Assembly (NCBI GenBank): GCA_019415335.1
Contig: DXKH01000141.1
Span: forward strand, 15,064-79,063
Reading direction: 5' to 3'
Length of the DNA stretch: 64,000 nt
From: Citrobacter sp.
GTDB taxonomy: Bacteria; Pseudomonadota; Gammaproteobacteria; Enterobacterales; Enterobacteriaceae
A model generated the notes under the pieces. The model was not told the origin of the DNA and made no database searches. It was given only the letters and a program-made list of their open reading frames with translations. A program made the position numbers and the translations under genes. Positions 1-7,477 of the stretch are shown in pieces; the first letter of the stretch is position 1; each line of letters begins with the position of its first letter.

Positions 1-193
1 CATGGAGCGGCATCTGCGCGAGATTTGACGACAGGACATAGATACAGGCGTAAACCGCCGCCAGTTTCATGGCAGTCTCAGGGCTGACGTACATATCAGA
101 TTTAAAAATTCCGTCTGTATCGACCAGATCACCGCTAATCGGTGTAGCCGGATTCTCCAGTGACTCACTTCTGAAAAAGGCGTCAAGCAACAC
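1..193 (-). CDS. Phage portal protein, N-terminus (partial)
   Basis: The minus-strand reading from a GTG at 193 runs off the left window edge. It reads [15 protein letters not shown], followed by VSPETAMKLAAVYACIYVLS, which is the N-terminal pattern of HK97-type portal proteins. The portal is the dodecameric ring through which DNA is packaged and to which the head and connector are joined. A purine-rich AAGGGGG lies a few bases before the GTG, which decides that start. It overlaps the end of the preceding small membrane protein gene and follows the terminase genes, the usual HK97 order. Only about 64 residues are visible. Confidence 0.8.
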   Translation of the reverse strand, partial: MLLDAFFRSESLENPATPISGDLVDTDGIFKSDMYVSPETAMKLAAVYACIYVLSSNLAQMPLH

Positions 194-344
194 GTTTCCC
201 CCTTCTGGCCATTGCCAGTGCCGCCACCAGCAACAGACCGCCGGAGAACATCAGAGCGGGTGCCAGCCCAAACTGCAGATAAAACCCCGCCGTGAGCAGC
301 CCGTATCCGGTCAGCCCGATAACATCAGTAACGAGTGATTTCAT
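183..344 (-). CDS. Small phage membrane protein between terminase and portal
   Basis: This is a 53-residue ORF, shorter than usual gene-caller cut-offs, starting [17 protein letters not shown] and ending ARRGKRVA. The middle is hydrophobic with two possible membrane segments, and the C-terminus is basic. Its ATG overlaps the terminase stop by four bases (ATGA), and its own stop overlaps the portal start, so it is translationally coupled on both sides. Small proteins occur at this place in HK97-like packaging operons. I do not recognise a function. The tight coupling makes it very likely to be a real gene. Confidence 0.7.
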   Translation of the reverse strand: MKSLVTDVIGLTGYGLLTAGFYLQFGLAPALMFSGGLLLVAALAMARRGKRVA

Positions 345-2074
345 AGAATTAAGAGGTCTTCGTCTGGATCCAGTGAGGAGAGGAAATCGCCAGGCTCTTT
401 AAGCATGACCCGTCCAATTGCCATAATCAGCGCTACTGCGCCGTCAATTTTGTTTTCGTTCTGCTCTTTGATGGGTTTCACCACATCGTCATTACCTGGA
501 ATGTTTTTCCCCACCACATTGCTGATACACCAACTCATGATCGGGTTTCCGTCATGATGGAACCGACCAGACTCGATCGCCGCTTCCAGCTCTTTCATCG
601 GATCTGACATATTGGTGTAGTTCTGGATGACGGTAATGGGATTAAGTTGCTCATCTGCCAGTTCATGAGAAAGACCTGTTGCTCCGTATGGATCAATTGG
701 TGACTCAGTGACCGGATTCAGTTTGTTCGCCTCTTTGGCTTCTTCCAGGATATAACGGTAATCCACTTCTGCGCCTTCGGTAATGGTGAGATAACCCATC
801 TCCACCCATTTCTGAAAACGCTCAGCGGTGCGGCGATCCTCATTTTTCTCAGCGCTGTACACCGTGTCATACGGTACCCAGAACCGTGGGGCCACGCAGT
901 AATAATGCATTTTGCCGTCAATCTCCCGGCTAAACAGCCGCGCCATACTGTTCATATCCAGCTTGCGCGCAAGATCGAATGACAACACGCAGGGCTGCCC
1001 CTCAAAAAGCTCGAGTGTCAGCGTTCTGTCTTCGCATTTCTGCCACGAGACAAGGTTGAAAAACGCGGCGCGGGCAGCCACCCAGATGTTGAGGTGCTTG
1101 GTTTTAAACACGCCAGCCTGACGAGCGTTATTGATGGCGCGCTGTTGCTGGCTCAACAAGAAATCACGGTAAACAGAGACGCCCATATTCGGGTTGGCTT
1201 TCTCCAGTACCTTCGGGTCTGTCCAGTCGTCCCCTTCATCGACCGTATAAATAACGCCGAACAGTTCTTCGTTTGGCACCGATCCGTTCAGCATCTCGAT
1301 CACTTCGCGCCTTTTGTCGTAGCACGGCCCCTCGATGTTGTAGCCAGCAGTGGTGATCGCCCACATCAGCGGCTGCCGCCGGGCGCCCATACCTGTCAGC
1401 ATTGTTGTATAGAGCGAATCAGTAGGATGTTCGTGGTATTCGTCGACTATTGCGCAGTGTGGTGAAGCGCCGTCACCGGGATTCCCGATCAGTGGCTCGA
1501 AGCGGGCACCATCCTCCGGACGGTTCAGGTTTGAGGCGTTTACCTCAATGCCGAAAGCCTCCACCAGTAGCGGTGTACGCTTGCACATCAGACGCGCGGG
1601 CCTGAAAACTTCCCAGGCCTGTTTTTCGGTCGTAGCACCGGAATAAACCTCCGCGCCGAACTCGTTATCACAGGTGAAACAGAACAGCGCCACGCCTGCG
1701 GAGATTGCCGACTTACCGTTTTTGCGGGGGATCTCAGTGTAGACCTCTCGAAAGCGGCGCAACTTTGAACCTTTTTGCACCCATCCAAAGGCACAGCAGA
1801 CGATGAAAAGTTGCCATGGTTCGAGGGTGATTGGCATCCGTTTGAATGCCCATTCGCCCTTTGTATGCGGCAGTAACTGAATAAATTTAGCGGCCTTCTC
1901 CGCCAGGTCTTTATCAAAGCGGTAACGAAATTTGCGGCTCTTTTCCTGAGCCATGTCGTCAATATGGCGCTGACAAGCCTGAATGACATATTGACACGCC
2001 GGAATTTTTCCCCGCACAACGTTGCGGGCATACTGATTCGCGGCGTTAACGTTTGGGTACGATTTCCGACTCAT
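341..2074 (-). CDS. Terminase large subunit
   Basis: This 577-residue protein is the packaging motor, an ATPase plus nuclease that cuts concatemeric phage DNA and pumps it through the portal. A deviant Walker A (PRKNGKSA, about residues 114-121) and a Walker B with catalytic acid (AIVDEYHEH, about 208-216) are visible. The C-terminal half carries the acidic residues expected of the RNase H-like nuclease. It follows the small subunit with an ATGA overlap and precedes the small membrane protein and the portal. Length and order fit HK97-type large terminases. Confidence 0.93.
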   Translation of the reverse strand: MSRKSYPNVNAANQYARNVVRGKIPACQYVIQACQRHIDDMAQEKSRKFRYRFDKDLAEKAAKFIQLLPHTKGEWAFKRMPITLEPWQLFIVCCAFGWVQKGSKLRRFREVYTEIPRKNGKSAISAGVALFCFTCDNEFGAEVYSGATTEKQAWEVFRPARLMCKRTPLLVEAFGIEVNASNLNRPEDGARFEPLIGNPGDGASPHCAIVDEYHEHPTDSLYTTMLTGMGARRQPLMWAITTAGYNIEGPCYDKRREVIEMLNGSVPNEELFGVIYTVDEGDDWTDPKVLEKANPNMGVSVYRDFLLSQQQRAINNARQAGVFKTKHLNIWVAARAAFFNLVSWQKCEDRTLTLELFEGQPCVLSFDLARKLDMNSMARLFSREIDGKMHYYCVAPRFWVPYDTVYSAEKNEDRRTAERFQKWVEMGYLTITEGAEVDYRYILEEAKEANKLNPVTESPIDPYGATGLSHELADEQLNPITVIQNYTNMSDPMKELEAAIESGRFHHDGNPIMSWCISNVVGKNIPGNDDVVKPIKEQNENKIDGAVALIMAIGRVMLKEPGDFLSSLDPDEDLLIL

Positions 2075-2568
2075 GAGTTAATCATCTTCAGGAAGGGGTT
2101 GCTGGTTTTCTTCTGTCCGGCGAGCCCGATAAGGCGCTGGCGGCTGCTGGGATCGAGACCCAGCATAGAACCGGTAGAACTCATCTCCGATTCCTGTTCT
2201 TTTTTGGCGGTAAGTTCAGGGTTCTTTATCTTTCCGCCCATCGCCCCGGTGATGGAAAGACCATCCCTGGCGATATTCTTTACGGCGCGCCGCCAGAATT
2301 CATAAGCCACGCACCAGCGCTCAAGTACGGCCAGATCGGTAACGCATAAAAGCCCCTGCCCGCATAACTCCTTCGTAGTCAATTCCCACATGACAGATGC
2401 CATAGGCATACCATCATCTTCTGCAAACCACTCTGGCGGCGCCACGCCCTTAATTGGTGTGAACACCGGTTCATCTTTATTCAGGGCTCGCTTGCCGGGG
2501 TTACCGGCCAGTTCCTTACGCGCCGTTGGCTTGGGACGACGCCCGGAACGCCCCGCCGTTCCAGCCAT
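2071..2568 (-). CDS. Terminase small subunit, P27 family
   Basis: This 165-residue protein recognises the packaging site and loads the large terminase. The N-terminus [18 protein letters not shown] is basic and disordered, as in P27-type small terminases. The middle ([24 protein letters not shown] helices) and the C-terminal [11 protein letters not shown] motif are typical of the family. The gene is coupled to the large subunit by an ATGA overlap. Confidence 0.88.
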   Translation of the reverse strand: MAGTAGRSGRRPKPTARKELAGNPGKRALNKDEPVFTPIKGVAPPEWFAEDDGMPMASVMWELTTKELCGQGLLCVTDLAVLERWCVAYEFWRRAVKNIARDGLSITGAMGGKIKNPELTAKKEQESEMSSTGSMLGLDPSSRQRLIGLAGQKKTSNPFLKMINS

Positions 2569-2681
2569 AAGCGATACTCCTGGTTAAATTTCATTTTTCG
2601 CGGGTATAAAAATTCGATGAGGCGGGCAGTCCGGAAGGAAGGCGGTCGCAGAGATTTTGCCACCCCCTCCCCTGGCTGACA

Positions 2682-2700
2682 ACAGATGATAATCATTATC
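2682..2700. promoter_or_regulatory. Fur-box-like palindrome in the packaging module
   Basis: The bases ending at 2700 read ATGATAATCATTATC. This matches 15 consecutive positions of the 19-bp Fur consensus and contains the palindrome GATAATCATTATC. It lies at the end of the HNH gene and about 130 bp before the terminase small-subunit start. No clear promoter accompanies it, so a function is only a possibility. Confidence 0.35.
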
Positions 2701-3049
2701 ACTTAAGTCGCTCGCGCGCGGTCTTCGCTGCGTGACACGACCAACACAGACTCTCGAGGTTGCTGTCATCATCCGTGCCACCGTGAGCCTTCGCTTTGAT
2801 GTGGTCGACACAGGAAGCCTGCTTGACGATCCCTTGCCTGAGATGGTTCTGACACAGACCGCTATCACGCTTCAGAATACGGGCTCGTATCACTTCCCAC
2901 TTCGTTCCATAACCGCGCTGGTGTCTTGATTGTCCTGGCTTGTATTGCCGCCATCCTTCGCCTTTATGTGATTCGCAGTAGCCTGACGGATCGGTTGTTG
3001 TCGAGCGGCAACCGCGAACGCGACAGGCTTTTGGTGTACGTGGTGGCAT
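2699..3049 (-). CDS. Phage HNH endonuclease
   Basis: This 116-residue protein has the HNH ββα-metal fold motifs: CVDHIKAKAHGGTDDDSNLE (about residues 85-104) and CWSCHAAKTA near the end, with an upstream CESHKG zinc-type motif. HNH proteins beside terminases in HK97-type phages stimulate cos cleavage by the large terminase. Position directly before the small terminase, on the same strand, fits that role. Confidence 0.88.
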   Translation of the reverse strand: MPPRTPKACRVRGCRSTTTDPSGYCESHKGEGWRQYKPGQSRHQRGYGTKWEVIRARILKRDSGLCQNHLRQGIVKQASCVDHIKAKAHGGTDDDSNLESLCWSCHAAKTARERLK

Positions 3050-3070
3050 GAGTTAATACCTGCTTAAATG

Positions 3071-3259
3071 CTACTTTATGATTTTCACAATCTGATCGCC
3101 AAGGGTCGCAGTTTCACGTATCTCCTGGACAATGTAAGAGGCGTGTTCTCGGCTTATGGCGTAGATGTTGAACGAAAACTGACGACCATCAGCATCGGAA
3201 AAATTTACGCTGAATAAGTGCCAGTCACGACCATCAACGTTAACTGTTGTTTTATCCAT
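3071..3259 (-). CDS. Small phage protein, unknown function
   Basis: This 62-residue ORF starts MDKTTVNVDGRDWHLFSVNF and contains no motif that I recognise. It sits between the Rz/Rz1 genes and the HNH gene in the late operon, on the same strand. The composition (balanced charges, no membrane segment) is that of a small soluble protein. It is accepted as a gene because it fills the gap between coding neighbours and is in the operon direction. Confidence 0.55.
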   Translation of the reverse strand: MDKTTVNVDGRDWHLFSVNFSDADGRQFSFNIYAISREHASYIVQEIRETATLGDQIVKIIK

Positions 3260-3283
3260 AAATAGCCTTCGTTGCCTCGCTCG

Positions 3284-3853
3284 CTATTGTGAGGCTCTGG
3301 TTTCTTCGATTTTCCGTATTCCGGCAAGTTGATTGTTTGCCTTCTCGATGGCGGCCAGCAACGGCTTAATCCAGAGAACAGCCTGGCAATATGTCAGGGT
3401 GCTGGGGGTAGCGGTGCTAACACTGACTGCGTCAACGTCCCCGGAATCGGTGTGCATTGCCCCGGAACGTAAACGGTACGTGTATTCGAGCAGCCCACCA
3501 GCGACATCAGCAGGAACAGGCAGGTCACAAGTTTTTTCACGTCGAAGAATCTCCCGATATTCGATGACAGTCTTTTCGGTACCTGCATCGATCAACGAAT
3601 TAAGGCGGCTGGCATTCTCAGCCACCTGATTGAAGCGGTTGAAGTTGAAAGCCTGTGCCGCGATGACCTGACCCTGTAGCGCGTTATCATGCTCCAGAAC
3701 ACGCTTATCGCTTTGCGCTGTGCTCAGGTCAGCCTGGCTGTTTGCCAGCAGCACACCGAGAATAGCGATAGCGCCAACGACAATAACCACCGCGATAATT
3801 GCCAGCCACCAGCGCCATGACGTTTTCAGTGATGCCAGTAGAGCTTCAATCAT
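3284..3853 (-). CDS. Rz-type inner-membrane spanin subunit
   Basis: This 189-residue protein has one N-terminal membrane helix (WRWWLAIIAVVIVVGAIAIL, about residues 13-32), then a long periplasmic stretch with coiled-coil-like heptads. That is the layout of the inner-membrane spanin Rz, which fuses the inner and outer membranes in the last step of lysis. It overlaps the endolysin stop by four bases and contains the Rz1 gene in another frame. Confidence 0.85.
   Translation of the reverse strand: MIEALLASLKTSWRWWLAIIAVVIVVGAIAILGVLLANSQADLSTAQSDKRVLEHDNALQGQVIAAQAFNFNRFNQVAENASRLNSLIDAGTEKTVIEYREILRREKTCDLPVPADVAGGLLEYTYRLRSGAMHTDSGDVDAVSVSTATPSTLTYCQAVLWIKPLLAAIEKANNQLAGIRKIEETRASQ
3394..3540 (-). 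CDS. Rz1-type outer-membrane spanin lipoprotein, nested in Rz
   Basis: The protein, read from a GTG at 3540 (GGGAG about ten bases before it), begins VKKLVTCLFLLMSLVGCSN. It has a basic n-region, a hydrophobic core and the lipobox LVGC, so it should become a lipoprotein. The mature part is short and proline-rich near the end (LAPLPPAP), as in Rz1. It lies entirely inside Rz in a different frame, the classical lambda arrangement. Together with Rz it would span the periplasm. Confidence 0.85.
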   Translation of the reverse strand: MKKLVTCLFLLMSLVGCSNTRTVYVPGQCTPIPGTLTQSVLAPLPPAP

Positions 3854-4332
3854 GATTCTTTCACCGAACTGGTGCCATTCATCAACGGTAGCAGGCGGCT
3901 ATCCCTCGGCTCGTTAACCGGCCAACGATAACCCGTCACTCGGGAACGCGAGAACGCACGAATATTGATAGCGTCGGACTGGTTACCACCGAGGACCATC
4001 AGGTCACCGTTCTGGTGCTGCCCGACCACAAATCCGACATGGCCGCCGCCGTCGCGACTGAATACCACCACGCAGCCGTAAGCTGGTTCGCGAAGTTCGA
4101 CGCCCCAGTTGAGGTATGATTTTGCAGACTCAAAGCGGGTTGATTTGATGCCGACACGTTCGAACATTGAACCGACGTATGCAGCGCACCAGGGTGTTTC
4201 ATCATCTTTGATACCGCCTCGCTTGATATCCTTCCAGAACTGGAGGATTAACGGATTATGACGCGGACCTTTAATTTCCATCTGCCCAATGTATTTACGG
4301 CCTTCCACCAGCCAGCGCGGTTCATTTTGCAT
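3850..4332 (-). CDS. Endolysin, CHAP-like amidase/peptidase
   Basis: The likely start is the ATG at 4332 (MQNEPRWLVEGRKYIGQME), giving 160 residues. An in-frame start further upstream would overlap the holin gene. Motifs of the TIGR02594-type lysin family are visible: the cysteine in TPWCAAYVGSMFERVGI and the histidine in GGGHVGFVVG, the expected nucleophile and base of an NlpC/P60-like cysteine peptidase fold. It should cut peptidoglycan after holin opens the membrane, and no signal peptide is seen. It sits between holin and Rz. Confidence 0.85.
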   Translation of the reverse strand: MQNEPRWLVEGRKYIGQMEIKGPRHNPLILQFWKDIKRGGIKDDETPWCAAYVGSMFERVGIKSTRFESAKSYLNWGVELREPAYGCVVVFSRDGGGHVGFVVGQHQNGDLMVLGGNQSDAINIRAFSRSRVTGYRWPVNEPRDSRLLPLMNGTSSVKES

Positions 4333-4345
4333 TGATGTCACCTGT

Positions 4346-4693
4346 TCACACTTTGTTGTTGTCGCCACCGACACGACCGCCGATAAATCTCATTGCGAAA
4401 CTGCGGATTGCATCCACGCCAATAAGACCAACGCCGCCACCAATGGCTACAGACAGAGATTTGGGCCACCCAAAGAACTCAAGAGCTGACGAAATAGACA
4501 GCGTCAGGACACCGCAGAGAAGGATTTCGAGTACCTTTTTCTTTTTGCTCCCATTACCGCCGAAATACGCAATTCTCAGACCAGCAACAATAAGTGACAT
4601 GAGAACCGCGCCCAGTGGCGTATCTCCGCGCCACCAGCTCTGGAACAGATCAATAAAGTCTGTCCAGGATTGGGGATCGTTGTGCATTTTCAT
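4346..4693 (-). CDS. Holin, lambda family
   Basis: A perfect GGAGGT seven bases upstream fixes the ATG at 4693 (MKMHNDPQSWTDFIDLF), giving 115 residues. Three hydrophobic stretches are visible: TPLGAVLMSLIVAGLRIAYF, LEILLCGVLTLSISSALEF and SLSVAIGGGVGLIGVDAI. A highly charged tail follows, as in class I holins. A second ATG two codons in (MHNDP) resembles the dual-start pattern of lambda S. Holin times lysis by forming inner-membrane holes. It is the first gene after the terminator beyond Q. Confidence 0.85.
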   Translation of the reverse strand: MKMHNDPQSWTDFIDLFQSWWRGDTPLGAVLMSLIVAGLRIAYFGGNGSKKKKVLEILLCGVLTLSISSALEFFGWPKSLSVAIGGGVGLIGVDAIRSFAMRFIGGRVGGDNNKV

Positions 4694-4762
4694 AAGCCTC
4701 ACCTCCGTTACTGACGGATGGCGCTGTGTGGAAAATAAAAAAGCCGCCGTATGGCAGCCCAT

Positions 4763-4791
4763 AAAATAAAAAACCCCGCCAGTTGGCGAGG
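4763..4791 (-). terminator. Terminator between Q and the lysis genes (tR'-like)
   Basis: On the minus strand CCTCGCC-AACT-GGCGGGG is followed by TTTTTTATTTT, a textbook intrinsic terminator. It separates the antiterminator gene from holin. In lambdoid phages this is where Q-modified polymerase reads through into the late genes. An extended -10-like TAGTATAAC lies just upstream (4841-4836), but its -35 is poor. Confidence 0.8.
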
Positions 4792-4841
4792 TTCTGTAAT
4801 ATTTAAGTTCGTGTCTAAGTGACCACTCTTAACACGTTATA

Positions 4842-5261
4842 CTAAAAAATGCGGACCGCGCTAGCATTTTTTTGATTATTTTGAATGCTCACTACAGCGT
4901 CCATTTCCAGAGGAACATTCAGCATCGAAAGACATCCCTCAATAAACCCTTCAGCCAGCATCATCTCAATGCGTATTTGCTTTTCGCTTTTCTTCCTGTG
5001 TTTCGCCATCTGCCGTTTTGAATACCGGAAAATATAATGTCCAACCAGCAGGTGATAATCGTACGGGCATTTTTTTATCAGTCGCGCCATGCAGCCTTCA
5101 ATAATCAGACCATCGTCATCGGTACATGTGGCCCTCATTTTGCTTGCTTGCGGAAGTAACCCTTTAAAACCAGCAGCAATGGAAGAATAATCAATATTAC
5201 ATGCATCGCTTGCCGCCCATGCCCCCCACATATCAAGAACCTTTTGCATATCACGCTGCAT
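4842..5261 (-). CDS. Late antiterminator, phage Q family
   Basis: This 139-residue protein begins MQRDMQKVLDMWGAWAASD and continues with IDYSSIAAGFKGLLP and DDDGLIIEGCMARL. These are signatures of the Phage_antitermQ family (Pfam PF06530). It should load on RNA polymerase at the late promoter and allow read-through of the downstream terminator into lysis and head genes. Its start overlaps the end of the methyltransferase gene by eleven bases. The position before terminator and holin is as expected. Confidence 0.87.
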   Translation of the reverse strand: MQRDMQKVLDMWGAWAASDACNIDYSSIAAGFKGLLPQASKMRATCTDDDGLIIEGCMARLIKKCPYDYHLLVGHYIFRYSKRQMAKHRKKSEKQIRIEMMLAEGFIEGCLSMLNVPLEMDAVVSIQNNQKNASAVRIF

Positions 5262-5895
5262 GGTTCACCCCTTTTATCTGTCCCGTAATCATTTCAATGC
5301 TGTTGTTGCATTCGTTTCCCCATCGGTCCCATCCTTTCCACTCTTCCCGAGCGAATATTTCGATTCTTTTCACATCGCCGTATAATTGTTCCAGTCGGTT
5401 CCTGACTTCCCACGGCTTTGCGCTATGTTCGCCAAGGCAGGTATGCACAACCTGTTTTACTGCTGCGCTGGCGCGTTGTAAGCCAGTTCCCCTGGTAGCA
5501 ATCAGCACATCCTCGGTATTGCTGCGGGTATGGTTGCCACCGTTCATGCGGGTTTCTCGGTCCAGCATTTCAAGCAGATCGTTAAAGTCCACCAGCTCAC
5601 CTGTGCTTAACGCCTTATTGAAGCGATCAGCAGCATTCTGGTTCAGTTTTACCCACGTAAAGCCCTTCATCGTTCTGACCCGAAAGCCCCAGGATTCAGC
5701 CAACGCTACAGCCTCTCGGTTGTGCGTCCCCGTGTACCACATCGCCAGAACAGCGTTTTCAGCCGCCAATGACCAGACCGGAAGGCGTTTAAGTTCCTCC
5801 ATGCTCATTGTGCTGTAATGATTACAGGCAGCACCATTGCTGATTCTGTTGCCGTATTCCCACGGCGGATCGCAGTAGATAAGATCGTATTTCAT
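5251..5895 (-). CDS. MT-A70-family DNA N6-adenine methyltransferase
   Basis: This 214-residue protein begins MKYDLIYCDPPWEYGNR, with the catalytic DPPW at residues 9-12. GFTWVKLNQNA and the C-terminal FAREEWKGWDRWGNE are typical of phage MT-A70 methyltransferases that transfer a methyl group from SAM to adenine N6. No cognate restriction gene is adjacent, so it is an orphan enzyme, probably protecting phage DNA or affecting its packaging or regulation. It lies between ninG and Q and overlaps both. Confidence 0.88.
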   Translation of the reverse strand: MKYDLIYCDPPWEYGNRISNGAACNHYSTMSMEELKRLPVWSLAAENAVLAMWYTGTHNREAVALAESWGFRVRTMKGFTWVKLNQNAADRFNKALSTGELVDFNDLLEMLDRETRMNGGNHTRSNTEDVLIATRGTGLQRASAAVKQVVHTCLGEHSAKPWEVRNRLEQLYGDVKRIEIFAREEWKGWDRWGNECNNSIEMITGQIKGVNHAA

Positions 5896-6509
5896 GCTGC
5901 CCTCTGCTTTTTCAGTTCGCGGGTTTTACGGCGATAAGTTGCCGCAATCTCTTCAAGCTCTTCTCGTGAGTAGTGCTTCGCCTCGTGTGGGCCTTCCAGC
6001 CATTCCACCAGCCCCGGACCAAACCACTCGATGAGCGTCGCTCTGTAGCGCTCATGCACCGTTTTGTTCTTAGCGGTAAATCGACCAGCACCACCGTTAC
6101 AGGCCTTGCACTGGCGGTAAGCGTTCTTTTCTTCAAATCTCAGCTCCGGCCGTGCTCCAACACTCAGGAAATGCCCACAATCCCACTGACCGCCGAAAAT
6201 CATCGGGGGATGGTATGTGCCGCAGGATGGGCAGGGCTTCCCCTCGTCGCGTTCACGGATGAAAGCGTTAAAAGCCGTCTGGGCTTTACTGAGAAAGTAA
6301 CCGCGTGGCTGGAGCGCCTTCTTGCGAATCTTAAGGCTGACTTTTCTCTCTGTTTCAGCCTTTTTAGCCTTCAGTGCACGGTTATAGTCAATTGCACAGC
6401 GCGGACCACATACCTTCTGAAGGTTACGATCCGGTGTGAAGGCCTCACCGCACTGGGCGCACTTCTTCGGCTTGTATTCTTTAACTTTTGGCCTAGACGG
6501 TTTCTTCAC
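5892..6509 (-). CDS. ninG: NinG/Rap recombination protein
   Basis: This zinc-finger nuclease-like protein has an N-terminal KCAQCGEAFTP...CGPRC cluster and a second CPSCG / CGHFLSVGARPELRF / CKACN cluster typical of NinG/Rap. That protein acts on recombination intermediates in lambdoid phages. The start is set at the GTG at 6509, which overlaps the primase stop (GTGA) with AAGGGGA seven bases upstream. An ATG at 6536 is possible but lies inside the primase end. The product from the GTG is 205 residues. Confidence 0.87.
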   Translation of the reverse strand: MKKPSRPKVKEYKPKKCAQCGEAFTPDRNLQKVCGPRCAIDYNRALKAKKAETERKVSLKIRKKALQPRGYFLSKAQTAFNAFIRERDEGKPCPSCGTYHPPMIFGGQWDCGHFLSVGARPELRFEEKNAYRQCKACNGGAGRFTAKNKTVHERYRATLIEWFGPGLVEWLEGPHEAKHYSREELEEIAATYRRKTRELKKQRAA

Positions 6510-7477
6510 TGTTTCATCCCCTTGTGGAATACCCATTCGAATACTTCAGAGCCATTGAGAAGCAGATCATTGAAGTCGCCTTGTGCAGGCCAGCGGACCG
6601 ATACCGTCTCCAGATCGTTCTTCGCATGCAGGTTTGCAGCAGCACATTCAAATGCGGCGGCATGTCCGGCAGCATTTGAATCAGCATCAGCGAAAATAAT
6701 GAGGTTCTTTACCCCGGCAGGAACACGGAATTTCTTCATGAACGCGGTGTTCATCGTTGCCCAGGTATGACATTTGGTGATCTGATGGCAGGCCAGCGCG
6801 GTTTCGATACCTTCAGCAATGCCCAGCGTCGAAGACGTTGGAAACATCCTGATCGCTACTGATTTCGCGAATTCTAAATAGCTGTCCTCCTGCAATTTCA
6901 TCATCTTCTTGGATGCGCCACCTGTATGGGCCTTCTTATCCCCGTCAAGTAAGGTGCGATGCAGGTAACACAGCTCTCCACGGTCATCTGTTGCCAGCGC
7001 ATAAATAGCCTGGAGGTTTTTACCGTCTGCTGGCTGTTTGTCGCAGTATCTGACGCTGTCTGCGGGTAAGGAGTTGATCCCTCTCCCCTTCAGATAATTG
7101 TCTGCACTGGTGCCGCGAAGCGGTGTGAGTTTTGCAAACTTACGGCTGACGCGTTCACGCTGTTGTGCCAGCGATGTGCGAACCGGGTTTACTCTGGTTC
7201 TGTCCTGGGTATATTCGTTACCAATGATCTGGTCTACTTCCGAGGCAAGTACCTTAAACGCCTTACCCGTACTGGCTGTCAATAACGCCCAGCCATCACC
7301 TGAACCACACACACAGATGTATGATCCGCTTCCGTCCTTGTTGTCACAGCGAAACTTCCCTTTACGACCGCACAAAGGACACTCACCTTTAAAATGGTTT
7401 TTCCCCGTAATACCTGGCAGGCCGTAATGCTCGAAAATTTCAGACCAGCGGCCAATGGCGGCTTGTTTGGTATTCAT
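6506..7477 (-). CDS. Phage DNA primase with zinc ribbon and Toprim domain
   Basis: This 323-residue protein has an N-terminal zinc ribbon (CPLCGRKGKFRC ... YICVCGSGDGW, about residues 34-63). It is followed by a Toprim-like region with IAEGIETALA and LIIFADADSNAAG, whose acidic residues bind the catalytic metal. It synthesises primers for phage replication and is coupled to the helicase gene upstream by a four-base overlap, forming a replication pair. Confidence 0.88.
   Translation of the reverse strand: MNTKQAAIGRWSEIFEHYGLPGITGKNHFKGECPLCGRKGKFRCDNKDGSGSYICVCGSGDGWALLTASTGKAFKVLASEVDQIIGNEYTQDRTRVNPVRTSLAQQRERVSRKFAKLTPLRGTSADNYLKGRGINSLPADSVRYCDKQPADGKNLQAIYALATDDRGELCYLHRTLLDGDKKAHTGGASKKMMKLQEDSYLEFAKSVAIRMFPTSSTLGIAEGIETALACHQITKCHTWATMNTAFMKKFRVPAGVKNLIIFADADSNAAGHAAAFECAAANLHAKNDLETVSVRWPAQGDFNDLLLNGSEVFEWVFHKGMKQ

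Noticed and set aside
4798..4825. Promoter TGGTCA-16-AATATT on the minus strand before holin
   Set aside because: Its start site would fall inside the stem of the terminator, which makes no sense for a late promoter.
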